A stretch of 64,000 nucleotides of DNA from Paractinoplanes rishiriensis (GCF_016862375.1 NZ_BOMV01000100.1:1-64000); one strand, 5' to 3'. Positions 51,845-60,980 are shown, counted from the stretch's first letter. A program made the numbers and translations. The notes: generated from the sequence alone by a model not told the origin.

Positions 51845-51995
51845 CGCACGAATATCACGACCAGAAGGCCTTGGCGCGAGAAGGCGGCCGGAAAGCGGCA
51901 CAGCGGCCAGCTCGTCATGCGAATGTCATAAAACAGTGCAGGCGATGCCGTATGGGACCGGCAGGATCGGGTTCAGGGAGTAGCCCTCCCGGTTC

Positions 51996-52033
51996 CGGCG
52001 CGGGAGGCGAATCGCCGACACCCTCCCGCGCCG
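51996..52033 (-). terminator. Hairpin terminator
   Basis: Perfect 12-bp stem CGGCGCGGGAGG/CCTCCCGCGCCG with a 14-base loop, 19 bases past the stop of the lipoprotein gene at 52053-52478. CCCTCCCGG repeats lie on both sides. Likely ends that transcript ahead of the copper-protein promoter. Confidence 0.6.
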
Positions 52034-52052
52034 ACGACCCTCCCGGTTCAGG

Positions 52053-52478
52053 TCACGACCAATTCCGCACCTCGTCGGCGACGAGCATCCGGTCGAATCC
52101 GGTATAGACCGCAGTGTCGGCTGGACGACTCCGCAACGTGACGCGTCCGAGATCGAACAACTGCACCCGTCCGCGCACGGTGACCAGGTCGTGCACGTCG
52201 AGGTCGACTCCGTCGCCGGCCAACACCATCAATCCGACCTTCGGCAGATCCGCGTCCTTGACCACGAACGTCTCTGTGGTGATCGGCTTCGCGACAATCG
52301 CCGTGACGACGAGTTCCGCACCGAGCCGGCTTCGGCTTATCGTGTCGTTCGCCGCCGGCCGCGACGGGCGCGGCTCGACGGCTTCGACCGGGCCGAGAAG
52401 GCCGCAGCCGGCCGTCGCCGCCACCAAGATCACTAGCATCAGGAACCGACGCCACGACCGGCGAACCCGTACTGACAT
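52053..52478 (-). CDS. Putative lipoprotein of unknown function
   Basis: 141 residues from ATG 52478. Arginine-rich n-region and LVILVAATAGCGLLG (lipobox). Mature part pairs with 50290-50736: GAELVVTAIVAKPITTETFV, VKDADLPKVGLMVLAGDGVD, DLVTVRGRVQLFDLGRVTL and the ending ADEVRNWS. Probably an OB-like surface domain. Two such lipoproteins within 2 kb suggest a duplicated pair. Confidence 0.75.
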   Translation of the reverse strand: MSVRVRRSWRRFLMLVILVAATAGCGLLGPVEAVEPRPSRPAANDTISRSRLGAELVVTAIVAKPITTETFVVKDADLPKVGLMVLAGDGVDLDVHDLVTVRGRVQLFDLGRVTLRSRPADTAVYTGFDRMLVADEVRNWS

Positions 52479-52713
52479 CCTGATCACCAGCTCTGTGGAG
52501 AAGACCGGACGGACGACGAACCCGTCCACCGACGTCTCGAAGCTACGACCGCGATCCCGCGCACCGTGCACAGCTTCGTGTCGATCCGATGACCGCACGG
52601 ACCTGTCATCGGAGTGCGCGATCTTCGACCCGCTATCGTCACGAACGTTGGGAAATGTAGGCAGCGTATTGACTGCATCGCGGCATGACGCTGCCTGGCT
52701 GGAAGGACCAGCG

Positions 52714-53052
52714 ATGACTCTCACCATCAACACGCACCGGCTCCCCGAGCCCACGATGGCGATCGCGATCGAGCCGCAGGGCGCGATCGGAGCGGAGGCC
52801 GACGCTGAACTGCTTCAAGACCGGTTCATCATGGTCCTGGCGGCCACGCATCCGGAGCGCATCGTGCTGGACCTCAGTGCGGTGCCGTCCATCTCGGAAG
52901 CCGGCATCGGCGCCCTGGTCAATGGTTTTGACCTTGCGGCCGCCAGCGACGCGAGTGTGACGGTGGTCCAACCCGAACGACAGGTGCGCGAGCAGCTCCA
53001 GCGCCGTGGTCTCGATGTTCTCGTCGACCACGACCGTTCGCGGAAGGTGTAG
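52714..53052 (+). CDS. STAS domain protein (anti-sigma factor antagonist type)
   Basis: 112 residues, ATG 52714 after GGAAGGACCAGCG. Strand-helix pattern of STAS: IAIEPQGAIGAEADAELLQD, HPERIVLDLSAVPSISEAGI, GALVNGFDLAAASDASVTVV, VREQLQRRGLDVLVDH. The serine of DLSAVPSISEAGIG stands at the site phosphorylated by RsbW-type kinases. It would bind an anti-sigma kinase and so free a sigma factor. No such kinase gene is nearby. Confidence 0.85.
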   Translation: MTLTINTHRLPEPTMAIAIEPQGAIGAEADAELLQDRFIMVLAATHPERIVLDLSAVPSISEAGIGALVNGFDLAAASDASVTVVQPERQVREQLQRRGLDVLVDHDRSRKV

Positions 53053-53064
53053 TGGTGCACGCTT

Positions 53065-53493
53065 TCACCGACGGTGCACCGCGAACCCGAGTCCGACGAC
53101 CGACCTGACGACGCCGGCCAGAGCGGCGAAGTCGACGGGTTTCTGAGCGTAGCCCTGCACCGGCAGCCCCCGGGACCGGACGATTTGCTCGGCCGCCGGG
53201 GAGTCGACGAGCAGAATGACCGGGACATGGACGGTGGCGGCGTCGGTTCGCAGGCGTTCGAGGACCACGTCGCCGCCGTCTCTGGGCAGGTGCGGATCCA
53301 GGAGCACAACGTCGGGAGTTCCCACGCCACCGTACGGCGGAACCCCGTCGAGATAGGCCAGGGCTGTGCGCGCGTCGGGAGCGGTATACACCCGGTTGAC
53401 GACCTTGTGCGTTGCCAGATCCTCGCGCATCAGCAGCTGATCGACGGGGTCGTCCTGGACGACCAGGAAATTCACCGACCGGAAGTGATGCAA
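53065..53493 (-). CDS. Single-domain response regulator (Rcp1-like)
   Basis: About 142 residues; TTG 53493 after GGGAGGTAGAGGC is used, GTG 53475 is possible. FLVVQDDPVDQLLMREDLAT (acidic pair as QDD), phospho-Asp in DVVLLDPHLPRDGGDVVLER, VILLVDSPAAEQ, Lys in YAQKPVDFAALAGVV. No output domain, as in relay receivers of the phytochrome-partner type. Convergent with the STAS gene, 12 bases apart. Confidence 0.85.
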   Translation of the reverse strand: MHHFRSVNFLVVQDDPVDQLLMREDLATHKVVNRVYTAPDARTALAYLDGVPPYGGVGTPDVVLLDPHLPRDGGDVVLERLRTDAATVHVPVILLVDSPAAEQIVRSRGLPVQGYAQKPVDFAALAGVVRSVVGLGFAVHRR

Positions 53494-53554
53494 GCCTCTA
53501 CCTCCCGGCAACAGGTGCACTACTGCACATGATCGGCCATGGTAGTGCCCGCCG

Positions 53555-54037
53555 CTATCCGATCGCCAGCCGCCATTCGGCGTCGGTGAGTTCGCCGGCC
53601 GACTCGACCACGGCGTTGACCAGAGCCGTCAGCGCGTAGGGCCTGATCAGCGGCGTGTCCTTGACGAGCGCGGCGATCGCGTCGCGGCGGCGATCCATCG
53701 CGGCGCTGACCAGTTCCCGGCCGGCCGGCGTCAGCGTGATCCACGCGGCTCGCCGGTCGGTGGCGCGTTCCTCCCGGGCGACCAACCCTTTCCCTACCAG
53801 CCGGTTGCACATCCGGGTCGCCGTCGACGACGTCACCGACAACTCCAGCGCGAGGTCGCCGACCCGCTGCGGTCCCCGCGACACCAGCAACACCAGCATC
53901 CGGAACTGCGGCAGCGTGACCTCCTCATCCAGGTCGGCCAGCGAGCTCGCGGCCATGGCCACCAAAACCCGGCTCAGCGCGAGCAGCGCACCGGTCACCT
54001 CAGCCTCAGCGGCACCGTGGGTCGTCTGCGCAGTCAC
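53555..54037 (-). CDS. MarR-family transcriptional regulator
   Basis: 160 residues from ATG 54037. Winged helix: TLPQFRMLVLLVSRGPQRVG, DLALELSVTSSTATRMCNRL, VGKGLVAREERATDRRAAWI, TLTPAGRELV. Dimeric repressors of this family answer phenolics, drugs or oxidants. Its targets may be the flanking genes; no operator palindrome is obvious to me. Confidence 0.92.
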   Translation of the reverse strand: MTAQTTHGAAEAEVTGALLALSRVLVAMAASSLADLDEEVTLPQFRMLVLLVSRGPQRVGDLALELSVTSSTATRMCNRLVGKGLVAREERATDRRAAWITLTPAGRELVSAAMDRRRDAIAALVKDTPLIRPYALTALVNAVVESAGELTDAEWRLAIG

Positions 54038-54122
54038 GCGCCTACTTTGACATGTCTCCGGGCAAGTTCCGTCATACAGCCGTCATAAAACCACGGGGTA
54101 CGCCGTATCCGCGCCGGATCGC

Positions 54123-54836
54123 TCAGCGGCGCATAAGCCGGAACGTCGCCAGCCCGCCAAGCGCCAACGTCCCGATCAGCAACGACCACAGGACCAGCGG
54201 GCTCACCGGCGGACCGTTACCAGCGTTGGCGCTGGCCAGGCCCATCGCCGACAGGTCCTCCGCCGGCGGCATCGCGGCCGGAGGCAGCCTGCCGTACTCC
54301 ACCAGACCCGTGCTCTCCAACAGCTTCATGTGATTCAGCACAAACCGGTTGGCATCATCGGCCAGCTTGCGGATCACCGGATTACGTGTCGCCGACCGCA
54401 CCGCCCCGATCACCGGGAAGATCTTGCCGTGCGCAGCCCGCAGCCGCGCCACGAAGATCAGATCGAACTGGACGCCCTTGGCGTTCTGCATCTCCTTGAG
54501 CCAGCCCTGCTGCTGCGCGGTCGGGTCAGCGGGAATGGTCGCGCCCAGCCGGTTGGCCGCCACCGTGACCAGTTCGTCCAGCTCGACGTGCTGATTGGCG
54601 ATCTCACGGCCGATCTCACGGACCCGAGCGCTGTCACCCTTCTCGGCCGCCATCTGCCCGGCCGGCATCTCCCACAGACCGGCCAGCCGCACACCGTTGA
54701 GCAACGCCACGTCCGCGGCATTCAACTGAGTCGGAACCGATGGCGCCGCGGCCGCCGGTGCAGCCAGCACGCCGAGCACGACCAGCGCGCCGGTCACGAC
54801 CAGTCCCGCGCGGCGGACAAGGGACAGATAAAACAT
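54123..54836 (-). CDS. DUF4142 protein with C-terminal membrane anchor
   Basis: 237 residues, ATG 54836 after GGAGGTTCGC. Signal peptide (LVVTGALVVLGVLAAPAAAA), then DUF4142 (about 45-185): NAADVALLNGVRLAGLWEMP, REIGREIANQHVELDELVTV, ANRLGATIPADPTAQQQGWL, DLIFVARLRAAHGKIFPVIG, DDANRFVLNHMKLLESTGLV. A last helix (LVLWSLLIGTLALGGLATFR) anchors it outside the cell membrane. The fold is ferritin-like; role unknown. Confidence 0.88.
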   Translation of the reverse strand: MFYLSLVRRAGLVVTGALVVLGVLAAPAAAAPSVPTQLNAADVALLNGVRLAGLWEMPAGQMAAEKGDSARVREIGREIANQHVELDELVTVAANRLGATIPADPTAQQQGWLKEMQNAKGVQFDLIFVARLRAAHGKIFPVIGAVRSATRNPVIRKLADDANRFVLNHMKLLESTGLVEYGRLPPAAMPPAEDLSAMGLASANAGNGPPVSPLVLWSLLIGTLALGGLATFRLMRR

Positions 54837-55077
54837 GCGAACCTCCGGTGGCGGGCAGCCCATCGTCAACCGGTACGGGCATCGATCGAGAAAGGTTCAC
54901 AGATACATAGAATCGTTTGCGCCGGACGCCGGCATCCAGACCGAGCCGGGCACTGAAGCTTCATCGATTGGCTGGTCAGCCACGGAATTTGCAGCCATCC
55001 ACGCGCACCGCACAACCGCCCCCGTTTATGACAGTTGTGTGACACCTGTCATTCACCCGCGCGAGGGGTCGAGCACC

Positions 55078-55428
55078 CTACGCCGGACGGCCGTCGAAGT
55101 CGACCACCGTGCCGCGCACCGTGAGACAGTTGGCCACGTCGAAAACCGCAGGCACGGTCCATGCCCGACGACCGGCGTCCCTGCGTTGCTCTGCCGAATC
55201 GACATCGCCGAGCAGGACGATGACCCGGTTCTGCACCAGCACCTCCAGCCGGCGGCCGGTGACCCGCGGGTCCCGGCGCAAGGCCACCACGGCCCGCTCA
55301 GCGATCCACTCGTCCTCGCCGAGCGAGCAGTCGGCAACCCAGGCCGCGCTGTCGCGGCCCGGGTCGGTCAGCCAGTCCGGCAGGTCACCGTCGAACCACT
55401 CCTCGGGAACGCCCGACGACGTCGACAT
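55078..55428 (-). CDS. BON domain protein
   Basis: 116 residues; of two ATGs (55434, 55428) the second has the better distance to AGGGAGGA. An acidic N-terminus (GVPEEWFDGDLPDWLTDPGR) and a BON domain: DEWIAERAVVALRRDPRVTG, LEVLVQNRVIVLLGDVDSAE, WTVPAVFDVANCLTVRG. No signal peptide. Follows a STAS gene on the same strand by 37 bases. Confidence 0.83.
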   Translation of the reverse strand: MSTSSGVPEEWFDGDLPDWLTDPGRDSAAWVADCSLGEDEWIAERAVVALRRDPRVTGRRLEVLVQNRVIVLLGDVDSAEQRRDAGRRAWTVPAVFDVANCLTVRGTVVDFDGRPA

Positions 55429-55465
55429 GGTCATTCCTCCCTGGCCGGGCCCGCGCCCGGTTCGA

Positions 55466-55789
55466 TCATTCCGGCGCCGCCGTCGACAGCCCCACGTTCT
55501 CGATGTCGAAGACGCCATCGGCCCGAGCCAGGCTCAGCGTCCGGCGCACCCGGGCGGAAGGGCTCCGCAACGTGAGCCTGCCGTCCGAACGCAGCATGTC
55601 CCGATGCGCGTCGAGCAGTACCACAATCGCGGCCGCATCCAGTCGCACGCACTTCGCCAGGTCCACCACCAGGCGCCCCGGCCGGGCGGCAACCGCATCG
55701 GCGATGAGCCGGCGCCACGTCTCGACGGCAGCACCCTCGAACGGACCGGTTACGACGACCACCGCTTCCGGGACCGCGGCATCCGCCAC
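55466..55789 (-). CDS. STAS domain protein
   Basis: 107 residues, GTG 55789 after AAGGAGGCGAC. VVVVTGPFEGAAVETWRRLI, RLVVDLAKCVRLDAAAIVVL, LDAHRDMLRSDGRLTLRSPS, ARVRRTLSLARADGVFDI. The phospho-acceptor position holds Asp-Ala-Ala rather than serine or threonine, so it may not be switched by phosphorylation. Close paralogue of 61006-61329. Operon with the BON gene 55078-55428; the same STAS-BON pairing recurs at 60.5-61.3 kb. Confidence 0.82.
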   Translation of the reverse strand: MADAAVPEAVVVVTGPFEGAAVETWRRLIADAVAARPGRLVVDLAKCVRLDAAAIVVLLDAHRDMLRSDGRLTLRSPSARVRRTLSLARADGVFDIENVGLSTAAPE

Positions 55790-55899
55790 GTCGCCTCCTT
55801 GACGCCTCGAGTTGAGGCTTCAGGCTCGCGAACACATGTGGCGGGAGGTCCGCAGCCACACGACATTTCAATGACAACCCGGGCCGGAACCGGTAGCCA

Positions 55900-56295
55900 C
55901 TACCTTCGGGGCGCGGGGGACGGAGACGGCAGTCCGCGCAGCGCCTGCCGACGATCACCGAACACAGGGAAGACCGCGTTCAGTCCGGTGGCCGCCAGTG
56001 TCCGTCGCACCGCGGCGGATGGTGCCACCAGGCACACGCGGCATCCACGGCGGTCGGCCAGGTGGTGGGCGCGGACCAGCATCGTCAGTGCCGCGCGGTC
56101 GATCAAGCTCACGTCCGCCAAGTCGACGAGAACGTCGCAGCCGCGTTCCGAACCGGCGCTCACACCGTCCCACAGCGGCTCAGCCACCTCCCGGTCGATG
56201 TCACCGTGCAGCTCCACCACTGGCGCTGCCTGATGTGCCGGCGTGACGACCTGAACGGCCTCGAGGTCGCCGCCGGTCAGATACGTGCCCTCCAC
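55900..56295 (-). CDS. STAS domain protein (anti-sigma factor antagonist type)
   Basis: 131 residues, GTG 56295 after AGGAGGACGGAC. APVVELHGDIDREVAEPLWD, CDVLVDLADVSLIDRAALTM, LVRAHHLADRRGCRVCLVAP, AVRRTLAATGLNAVFPVFG. Full STAS fold; the usual serine is replaced (LIDRAALT). C-terminal tail proline/arginine-rich. Confidence 0.85.
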   Translation of the reverse strand: MEGTYLTGGDLEAVQVVTPAHQAAPVVELHGDIDREVAEPLWDGVSAGSERGCDVLVDLADVSLIDRAALTMLVRAHHLADRRGCRVCLVAPSAAVRRTLAATGLNAVFPVFGDRRQALRGLPSPSPAPRR

Positions 56296-56403
56296 GTCCG
56301 TCCTCCTGCCTGCCGACCCTGGTTCCTCGATGGTCTGGCGGCAGCATGGCGAACATCCGGCGCGAAGATGACGCCTCCATGACGGCTGACGTCGTCCTTC
56401 CGG

Positions 56404-58752
56404 TCAGCTTGCCCGCTCAAGTTCCGTCGACAGCTGCACCATGGCGGTGCGCGCCTCCTCGGCACGAGCGTGAAGTTGATTCAGCAGCACATCGGCATTG
56501 CCGGAGTCGCGTCGCTGCGCCCGGTCCTCCACATCCGCGCAAACAGCGGCGAGGCGATTCGCGCCAAGAGTGGACGAGGAGCCCTTCAACCCGTGCGCCA
56601 GCCGGGCCAGGCCGCGGCTGTCACCGCTGGCCACGGCTCGATCCATCCGGTCAAGGGTGTCCGGCAGACGATCGGCGAAATTGTGCAGCAGTTCGGCGAC
56701 GCGGTGACCGTCGTCGCCGGCCAAGGCAGTGAGGTCGTCGATGCAGGCCCGGATACTGTCGGTCTCGGAACCTGCGATTGCCTCAGCGCGGCGCCCCAGA
56801 GCCAGTGCCTGGGTCGCGGCCCACACATCCGAGTGCGCCGCCGCCGCAGCCAGCACGGCGTCGAGGTCAGCCTCACGGATCGGCTTGGCCAGAAAGCCGT
56901 CCATACCCGCACGGCGACTCGCCGTCCGGTCATCCACCATGGCGTTGGCGGTCAGCGCGACGATGTGCGGAGCGCCGTGCGCCGGTGGTTCCTTGCGGAT
57001 CAGCTTGGTGGCCGCCAGACCGTCCAGCACCGGCATCTGCACGTCCATGAGCACCAGATCAAAACGAGTACGCCGGACCGCCGTGACCGCAGCGGCGCCG
57101 TCCGCCACCAGCTCGACCCGATGGCCACGCCGTTCCAGCAGCAACTGCACGACCCGCTGATTCACCGGATTGTCCTCAGCGACCAGCACGTGCAGCGAGC
57201 GACCGACCGGCAGGACGACATGCGGCCGTACCGGAACCAGCGTGCCCGACTCGGCCACGCCCAGCCGTAGCGTCACCGTGAAGGTGGAGCCCTGACCGGG
57301 CTCGCTGGCCACCTTGATCCCCCCGTCCATCGCCGCGGCCAGGCGCTGACTGATCACCAGACCGAGACCGCTACCTCCGTAGCCGCGCGCCACGGACGCG
57401 TCCACCTGACTGAACGGCAGGAACAGCCGGTCCAGCCGGTCCGGCGGGATACCGATGCCGGTGTCACGGACCGCCACCCGAAGCAGCCAGCAGCCGGCAC
57501 CCGCGCCAGCCGGGTCCCGCACCGCCGAAACGGTGACCGTGATGGCACCGTGCTCGGTGAACTTGACCGCGTTGCCGATCAGGTTGACCAAGATCTGGCG
57601 TAGCCGCGTCTCGTCGCCGACCACCGTCTCGGGGCAGCCGGCGTCGAGGTGACAGGACACGTGCAAACCTTTCGCGTCCGCGGTGAGAGCCACCAAGTTG
57701 ACCGCCTGCTGAACACAGGAGCTCAGCGCAAACGGTCGCTGCTCCAGGGCGAGTTCACCGGCCTCGATCTTGGAGAAGTCCAGCACGTCGTTGATGATCA
57801 CCAACAATGATTCGCCGCTGGCGTGCACGGTCTCGACCAATTCCCGCTGCCGCATGTCGAGCTCGGTATCCAGCAGCAGACCGGTCATGCCGATCACAGC
57901 GTTCATCGGGGTACGGATCTCGTGGCTCATGGTGGCCAGGAACGCCGACTTGGCGGCGCCCGCCGCTACCGCCTCGTCGCGGGCGGCGACCATCGCCGTC
58001 ATCGACGCGTTCACGGCCTGCGCCATCAGTGCCAGTTCCCTCGGACCGCTCACCTGGGCGCGACGGCTGAGGTCACCCTCGGCCACCCGGTGCGCCGCCG
58101 CGGTGACCCGCCGGGCCGGTGCGGTGATCCGCCGGGTGATCCACCGGCCGCACAGCGCGACCAGCCCTGCGGTGGTCAACGACACCACGAGGATGAGCTG
58201 CCGGGTACGTTTGGCGCTCGCATCGCCCTCGGCTACCAGCTCGGCCAGGCGGCCTTCCTCCTCGGTCTGCATGGCACGAACCAGGTTCTCGATATCGTCC
58301 AGGTCCGCCGAGACCTCCCCCTTCGCACGGCGCTCGACCGCTTTGTCGTACTGCGCCAGCCGGGCCTGCAGCAAAGGCTGCAGGCGATCGAGGATCTGCT
58401 GGTGATCCGCATTCTGCCGAATGTCCGCGCGGACCACTGCCACCTGGGCGAGCACCGCAGCCGAGGCGTTGCGCAACGCCTGTGCCCAGGTCTGGCTGCC
58501 CGCTTTCTGGAACCCGCGGGCCGCTCGGTCCAGCCCGTTCACCGCGTCGCGGAGCCGGCCGATCTCGCCCAGCAGCTGGTGCGACTGCTGCAACGGAACC
58601 CGGCCGTCAATCAGAGTGCCAATACGCACGTACGCGCTGGTGCCGACGACCGCCAAAGCGAGCAGAGCGAGCAAAAACCCGACCGTCAGCATCCGCCCGA
58701 CAGTCCACGAAGAGAGCCGCCGATCGGCGATCCCGTCACCGGACTCCGCCAC
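56404..58752 (-). CDS. Hybrid sensor histidine kinase/response regulator with Hpt domain
   Basis: 782 residues from GTG 58752. One helix (MLTVGFLLALLALAVVGTSA), an external CHASE3-like helical sensor (QQSHQLLGEIGRLRDAVNGL), second helix, HAMP (about 205-260), HisKA with FLATMSHEIRTPMNAVIGMT, HATPase (LIGNAVKFTEHGAITVTV, DTGIGIPPDRLDRLF, GYGGSGLGLVISQRL), receiver (LVAEDNPVNQRVVQLLLERR, phospho-Asp in LVLMDVQMPVLDGL, LAKPIREADL), and a C-terminal Hpt (LARLAHGLKGSSSTLGANRL). A complete four-step phosphorelay in one chain; it may feed the receivers at 58788-59162 and 53065-53493. Confidence 0.94.
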   Translation of the reverse strand: MAESGDGIADRRLSSWTVGRMLTVGFLLALLALAVVGTSAYVRIGTLIDGRVPLQQSHQLLGEIGRLRDAVNGLDRAARGFQKAGSQTWAQALRNASAAVLAQVAVVRADIRQNADHQQILDRLQPLLQARLAQYDKAVERRAKGEVSADLDDIENLVRAMQTEEEGRLAELVAEGDASAKRTRQLILVVSLTTAGLVALCGRWITRRITAPARRVTAAAHRVAEGDLSRRAQVSGPRELALMAQAVNASMTAMVAARDEAVAAGAAKSAFLATMSHEIRTPMNAVIGMTGLLLDTELDMRQRELVETVHASGESLLVIINDVLDFSKIEAGELALEQRPFALSSCVQQAVNLVALTADAKGLHVSCHLDAGCPETVVGDETRLRQILVNLIGNAVKFTEHGAITVTVSAVRDPAGAGAGCWLLRVAVRDTGIGIPPDRLDRLFLPFSQVDASVARGYGGSGLGLVISQRLAAAMDGGIKVASEPGQGSTFTVTLRLGVAESGTLVPVRPHVVLPVGRSLHVLVAEDNPVNQRVVQLLLERRGHRVELVADGAAAVTAVRRTRFDLVLMDVQMPVLDGLAATKLIRKEPPAHGAPHIVALTANAMVDDRTASRRAGMDGFLAKPIREADLDAVLAAAAAHSDVWAATQALALGRRAEAIAGSETDSIRACIDDLTALAGDDGHRVAELLHNFADRLPDTLDRMDRAVASGDSRGLARLAHGLKGSSSTLGANRLAAVCADVEDRAQRRDSGNADVLLNQLHARAEEARTAMVQLSTELERAS

Positions 58753-58787
58753 AACTACTACTCTAGGTAACGGTCGAGGAGGATACG

Positions 58788-59162
58788 GTGACTTCTGTGC
58801 TGGTGGTCGACGACGATCCCACCATGCTGGAGATCGTCGAGACGGTGCTGCGCTCAGGCGGTCTCGACGTGTGCACCACCAGCACCGGCCGGGACGGCCT
58901 GCGCGCCGCCCACGAGCAACCACCGGACTGCGCGGTGCTCGACGTCACCATGCCGGACATGACCGGACTGGAGCTGTGCCGGGCACTCCGCGACGACGCC
59001 GACACCGCCGACATCCCGATCATCCTGCTCACCGGCCGCGGCCAGTGGCTGGACGTGGCAACCGGTTTCGACGCAGGCGCCGACGACTACCTGGTCAAGC
59101 CGTTCACCGCGCAGGACCTGCTGGCCCGGGTCGACGCGCTGACCGGAGCAGGCCGAGCCTGA
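58788..59162 (+). CDS. Single-domain response regulator
   Basis: 124 residues, GTG 58788 after GAGGAGGATACG, divergent from the hybrid kinase gene with 35 bases between. LVVDDDPTMLEIVETVLRSG, phospho-Asp in CAVLDVTMPDMTGLELCRAL, ILLTGRGQWLDVATGFDAGA, Lys in DDYLVKPFTAQDLL. All receiver residues are present; no output domain. Confidence 0.93.
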   Translation: MTSVLVVDDDPTMLEIVETVLRSGGLDVCTTSTGRDGLRAAHEQPPDCAVLDVTMPDMTGLELCRALRDDADTADIPIILLTGRGQWLDVATGFDAGADDYLVKPFTAQDLLARVDALTGAGRA

Positions 59163-59168
59163 CGCCGC

Positions 59169-60158
59169 CTACCTCGGCAGCCACACCGTGAGAAACGGCG
59201 TGCCATCCACACTCTCCACGCCGACCGCACCGCCGTGCCGCCCGACCACCGCCCGCGCCAGCATGAGCGCTGTGGCGTTGCTGCCGGAGTCCGCGGCGGT
59301 GAAAAGCCGATCGGTGGCCAGCCTTCCCGGCAGCCGCAGCGCGATCCGCCACCGGTCATCGACGGCCTCGACCACCATCTCCTCGTCCGTCCCGCCGATC
59401 GCCCGCACCGCCGCGGTCAGCCGGCGAAAAACCTGACCCAGCCGGGCTCGGTCGCCGGTGACCAAGCCCTGCGGCGGTCGCGCGGCAACCACCACGCCGC
59501 TGCCGGCAGCGGCCTCCGCGAGCAGTGCAGGCAGATCGAACTCCTGACGCTCCAGCGCAACCGCACCACTCTCGATCCCACCGATCATCGCGATCTCCGT
59601 GGTGACCTCCTCGATGCGGTGCAGCTTCCGGGCAATCATGGGCAGCGCCGGATCAGCCCCATCGTCCTCGGACAGCAGATCAACCATCGCCAACGCCGCG
59701 GTCAACGGCGTACGCAGGTCGTGCAGAAGCGCCGAAACCAGCTCAGTCTTGCTGGCCACCAACTCAGCCAGCGCCCGGTTGTGCTGGCGCAACCGGCGAC
59801 GGACCAAAACCTCGCCGGTCCGGTCGCCGATGACCGCGGCCAGCAGCCGGTGATCGTCGGACGGCAGGGCGTGCCAGCGGGCCTCCACCACGCGGTCGCC
59901 GGGCAACGTGCATCGGCACCGCCGCCCATACGCTCCGTGGCGAGCGGCCCAGAACTGCGCCGCCGCCGCGTACGGCTGCCGTGTCTCGACCGCCGCGACC
60001 GGCTCTCCCACCAGATCGTCAGTCGTTGCGGCGAACAGCAGACGGAATTCCCGGTTGACCGTGACCACCACGTCGTCGGCGACGATGAGCACGCCCGTGT
60101 CGACGCAATACGCCAGGGCTTCCGCAGCCGGCGGCACAGCGAAGAGGTGACGGGTCAT
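59169..60158 (-). CDS. PAS-type sensor histidine kinase, cytoplasmic
   Basis: 329 residues from ATG 60158 (MTRHLFAVPPAAEALAYCVD). PAS-like domain at about 10-125 (VLIVADDVVVTVNREFRLLF), coiled coil, HisKA with ELVSALLHDLRTPLTAALAM, and a reduced ATPase domain: the N box is weak (FRRLTAAVRAIGGT), the G1 box reads RLFTAADSGSNATALMLARA. With these changes ATP binding is doubtful, so it could be a regulator rather than an active kinase. Convergent with the receiver gene 58788-59162, six bases apart. Confidence 0.82.
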   Translation of the reverse strand: MTRHLFAVPPAAEALAYCVDTGVLIVADDVVVTVNREFRLLFAATTDDLVGEPVAAVETRQPYAAAAQFWAARHGAYGRRCRCTLPGDRVVEARWHALPSDDHRLLAAVIGDRTGEVLVRRRLRQHNRALAELVASKTELVSALLHDLRTPLTAALAMVDLLSEDDGADPALPMIARKLHRIEEVTTEIAMIGGIESGAVALERQEFDLPALLAEAAAGSGVVVAARPPQGLVTGDRARLGQVFRRLTAAVRAIGGTDEEMVVEAVDDRWRIALRLPGRLATDRLFTAADSGSNATALMLARAVVGRHGGAVGVESVDGTPFLTVWLPR

Positions 60159-60330
60159 CGCCGCCAGAATACGTCCCGGAGACTCGGCGACGCCGGTGTT
60201 CGGGCGGCCGCACCGCTGGAACCGCACCCGTAGCGTTGCCGCACGTGCCGTTTAGGACCTCGACACGGTGGTAGGTCCGAGCGCGGCAGGCGATCCGTGC
60301 CGACCGGACCGGAAATCACTGGGAGGACTC

Positions 60331-60414
60331 ATGCGAACGCAGCTCACGGTCTGCCTGGTGTTTCTGGTGGTTGCCATCACGTACCTCATCGCGCTCGGCC
60401 TGCTACACCGGTGA
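60331..60414 (+). CDS. 27-residue single-helix membrane peptide
   Basis: ATG 60331 follows a strong ribosome site (GGGAGGACTC). The peptide MRTQLTVCLVFLVVAITYLI plus ALGLLHR is one membrane helix with an arginine near each end. It stands alone between two minus-strand genes. The ribosome site and clean hydrophobic profile argue it is real; such short membrane peptides often regulate transporters or kinases, here unknown. Confidence 0.5.
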   Translation: MRTQLTVCLVFLVVAITYLIALGLLHR

Positions 60415-60467
60415 CCTCAGTGTGTTTGCCCGCCGCCCGGGCAGCTCTGCTGAAGGAGAAGGCGTTG

Positions 60468-60980
60468 TCACAGACGACGCGACTCCAGCACGTCGGCGGA
60501 GACTGCTACGGCCGTGAGCGCAAGGGGCACGGCCGGCAGACCCACCAGCACTGCAGAGACGGGTGCCACCAGCCACAGCAGAACCAGCATCACGAGAACC
60601 AACCATCGGGGATACGGCCGCCTACTGCGGACCGGCGGCGGTGACACGTTCAGGAGCCGACCGACGATCTGCTCGAAATCGTCGGCTGAGTGCCCGTCCT
60701 TCCGTTTGCCGGGACCACGCAGGGCGTTGCAAAGATCGCGCTCGCCCGGCAGCGAGCGTACGAGGTCAGCGGCCGCATCGACGGCCGCCCACGAGCGCAG
60801 CACACCGGTAAGGACGACGACGTCGTTCTGCACGCTTACCCGGATCGGTTCGCACCTGGTGCGCTCGTCGGCGATCAGCTCCAGCACCACGGACAGTGCG
60901 AACTGCAACTCCGGCGTGGCAACAACTGGATCGCGCCGGCGCTGCGCGGTGATGAACTCGTCGTCCGGCAGGGGCTGCAC
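60468..60980 (-). CDS. BON domain protein with membrane anchor
   Basis: 170 residues, GTG 60980 after GGGAAGGGAAACACC, 25 bases past the STAS stop. VQPLPDDEFITAQRRRDPVV, BON (LQFALSVVLELIADERTRCE, VSVQNDVVVLTGVLRSWAAV, VRSLPGERDLCNALRG), a charged linker with DDFEQIVGRLL, then two helices (WLVLVMLVLLWLVAPVSAVL; VGLPAVPLALTAVAVSADVL). Intact version of 49393-49770. Confidence 0.82.
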   Translation of the reverse strand: MQPLPDDEFITAQRRRDPVVATPELQFALSVVLELIADERTRCEPIRVSVQNDVVVLTGVLRSWAAVDAAADLVRSLPGERDLCNALRGPGKRKDGHSADDFEQIVGRLLNVSPPPVRSRRPYPRWLVLVMLVLLWLVAPVSAVLVGLPAVPLALTAVAVSADVLESRRL

